A stretch of 6,184 nt of DNA from NCBI GenBank assembly GCA_900771065.1, contig CAAGMP010000168.1, forward strand, positions 1 to 6,184, given 5' to 3'. A model generated the notes under the pieces. The model searched no databases, had not been told where the DNA came from, and was given only the letters and a program-made list of their open reading frames with translations. The translations under genes and the position numbers were made by a program. The DNA is from an uncultured Acinetobacter sp. GTDB taxonomy: Bacteria > Pseudomonadota > Gammaproteobacteria > Pseudomonadales > Moraxellaceae. Positions 5,642 through 6,184 of this stretch are shown piece after piece; the stretch's first letter is position 1, and each line of letters starts with the position of its first letter.

Positions 5642-6184
5642 TTAGCCTGCCATATCTAAAAGCATATTACGGATATGACCGATTGCTTTAGTTGGGTTCA
5701 AGCCTTTTGGACAAACTGAAACGCAGTTCATAATTCCTTTACAACGGAACAATGAGAACGGATCATCAAGTCGAGCCAAACGATCTTGTGTTGCTGTATC
5801 GCGTGAATCGATAATAAAACGATAAGCATTTAACAACGCAGATGGACCTAAGAACTTGTCTGGGTTCCACCAGAACGATGGACAAGATGTTGAACAACAT
5901 GCACACAAAATACATTCATACAAGCCATCTAAATGTTCACGTTCTGCTTGAGATTGTAAACGTTCTTTTGGTGGCGCTGGCTGATTGTTAATCAGGAATG
6001 GTTGAATTTTGTTGTATTGATCATAGAACTGATTCATATCAACAACCAAGTCTTTGATTACTGGAAGACCTGGAAGTGGACGAATAGTAATCACTTCTGG
6101 TAAATCATTTAGGTTCCAAAGACACGCTAAACCGTTTTTACCATTAATGTTTACACCATCAGAACCACAAATACCTTCACGGCA
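5642..6184 (-). CDS. sdhB: Succinate dehydrogenase iron-sulfur subunit, 5' end outside window
   Basis: SdhB carries electrons from the flavoprotein SdhA to the quinone site at the cytoplasmic membrane (complex II). The reading frame is open to the window edge, and 180 residues are present. Alignment by eye with the 238-residue E. coli protein suggests that about 54 N-terminal residues are missing. The internal GTG at 6094 is not the start, because cluster ligands lie upstream of it. In window numbering, C1, C6, D9 and C21 bind [2Fe-2S], with the Asp in third place as in E. coli. C91, C94, C97 and C158 are the [4Fe-4S] ligands, and C101, C148 and C154 the [3Fe-4S] ligands. W106 matches the quinone-site Trp. 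The residue after C148 is Lys, where E. coli has His207. The protein ends at a TAA just before a strong terminator, so sdhB is the last sdh gene. Confidence 0.98.
   Translation of the reverse strand, partial: CREGICGSDGVNINGKNGLACLWNLNDLPEVITIRPLPGLPVIKDLVVDMNQFYDQYNKIQPFLINNQPAPPKERLQSQAEREHLDGLYECILCACCSTSCPSFWWNPDKFLGPSALLNAYRFIIDSRDTATQDRLARLDDPFSLFRCKGIMNCVSVCPKGLNPTKAIGHIRNMLLDMAG

Noticed and set aside
5642..6094. GTG at 6094 as the start of a 150-residue SdhB
   Set aside because: The frame continues upstream to the window edge and encodes the [2Fe-2S] ligand motif, so the gene is cut by the window rather than short.

Overview
The window is a stretch of the citric-acid-cycle gene cluster of a gammaproteobacterium. 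All four genes lie on the minus strand, in transcription order sdhB (its 5' end is outside the window), sucA, sucB and lpd (its 3' end is outside the window). The AT-rich DNA, the order sdhB-sucA-sucB-lpd with a dedicated E3 gene, and the style of the proteins suggest Acinetobacter or a close Moraxellaceae relative. The genus is inferred from memory of these families, not from a search.

Layout from high to low coordinates. 5642-6184 encodes the last 180 residues of the succinate dehydrogenase iron-sulfur subunit, with ligands for all three clusters visible. A strong intrinsic terminator follows at 5603-5631. Next comes about 590 bases without a convincing gene (5013-5602). It holds several inverted repeats, weak promoter candidates, a 28-codon upstream ORF and two tandem hairpins in front of sucA. 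2178-5012 encodes the 2-oxoglutarate dehydrogenase E1 component, and 970-2160 encodes its lipoylated E2 succinyltransferase. A terminator-like hairpin at 913-949 ends right against the ribosome binding site of lpd. 1-902 encodes the first 300 residues of the E3 dihydrolipoamide dehydrogenase.

SucA (E1), SucB (E2) and Lpd (E3) form the 2-oxoglutarate dehydrogenase complex, which makes succinyl-CoA and NADH. SdhB passes electrons from succinate to quinone two steps further along the cycle. The terminator after sdhB and the long spacer imply that sucAB-lpd has its own promoter rather than depending on sdh read-through. The hairpin before lpd suggests that E3 may be expressed at a level partly separate from E1 and E2.

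The proteins are ordinary members of well-known families. I did not find a new multi-gene system. The parts that merit attention are non-coding: the sucA leader, the long inverted repeat at 5226-5271, and the sucB-lpd junction.
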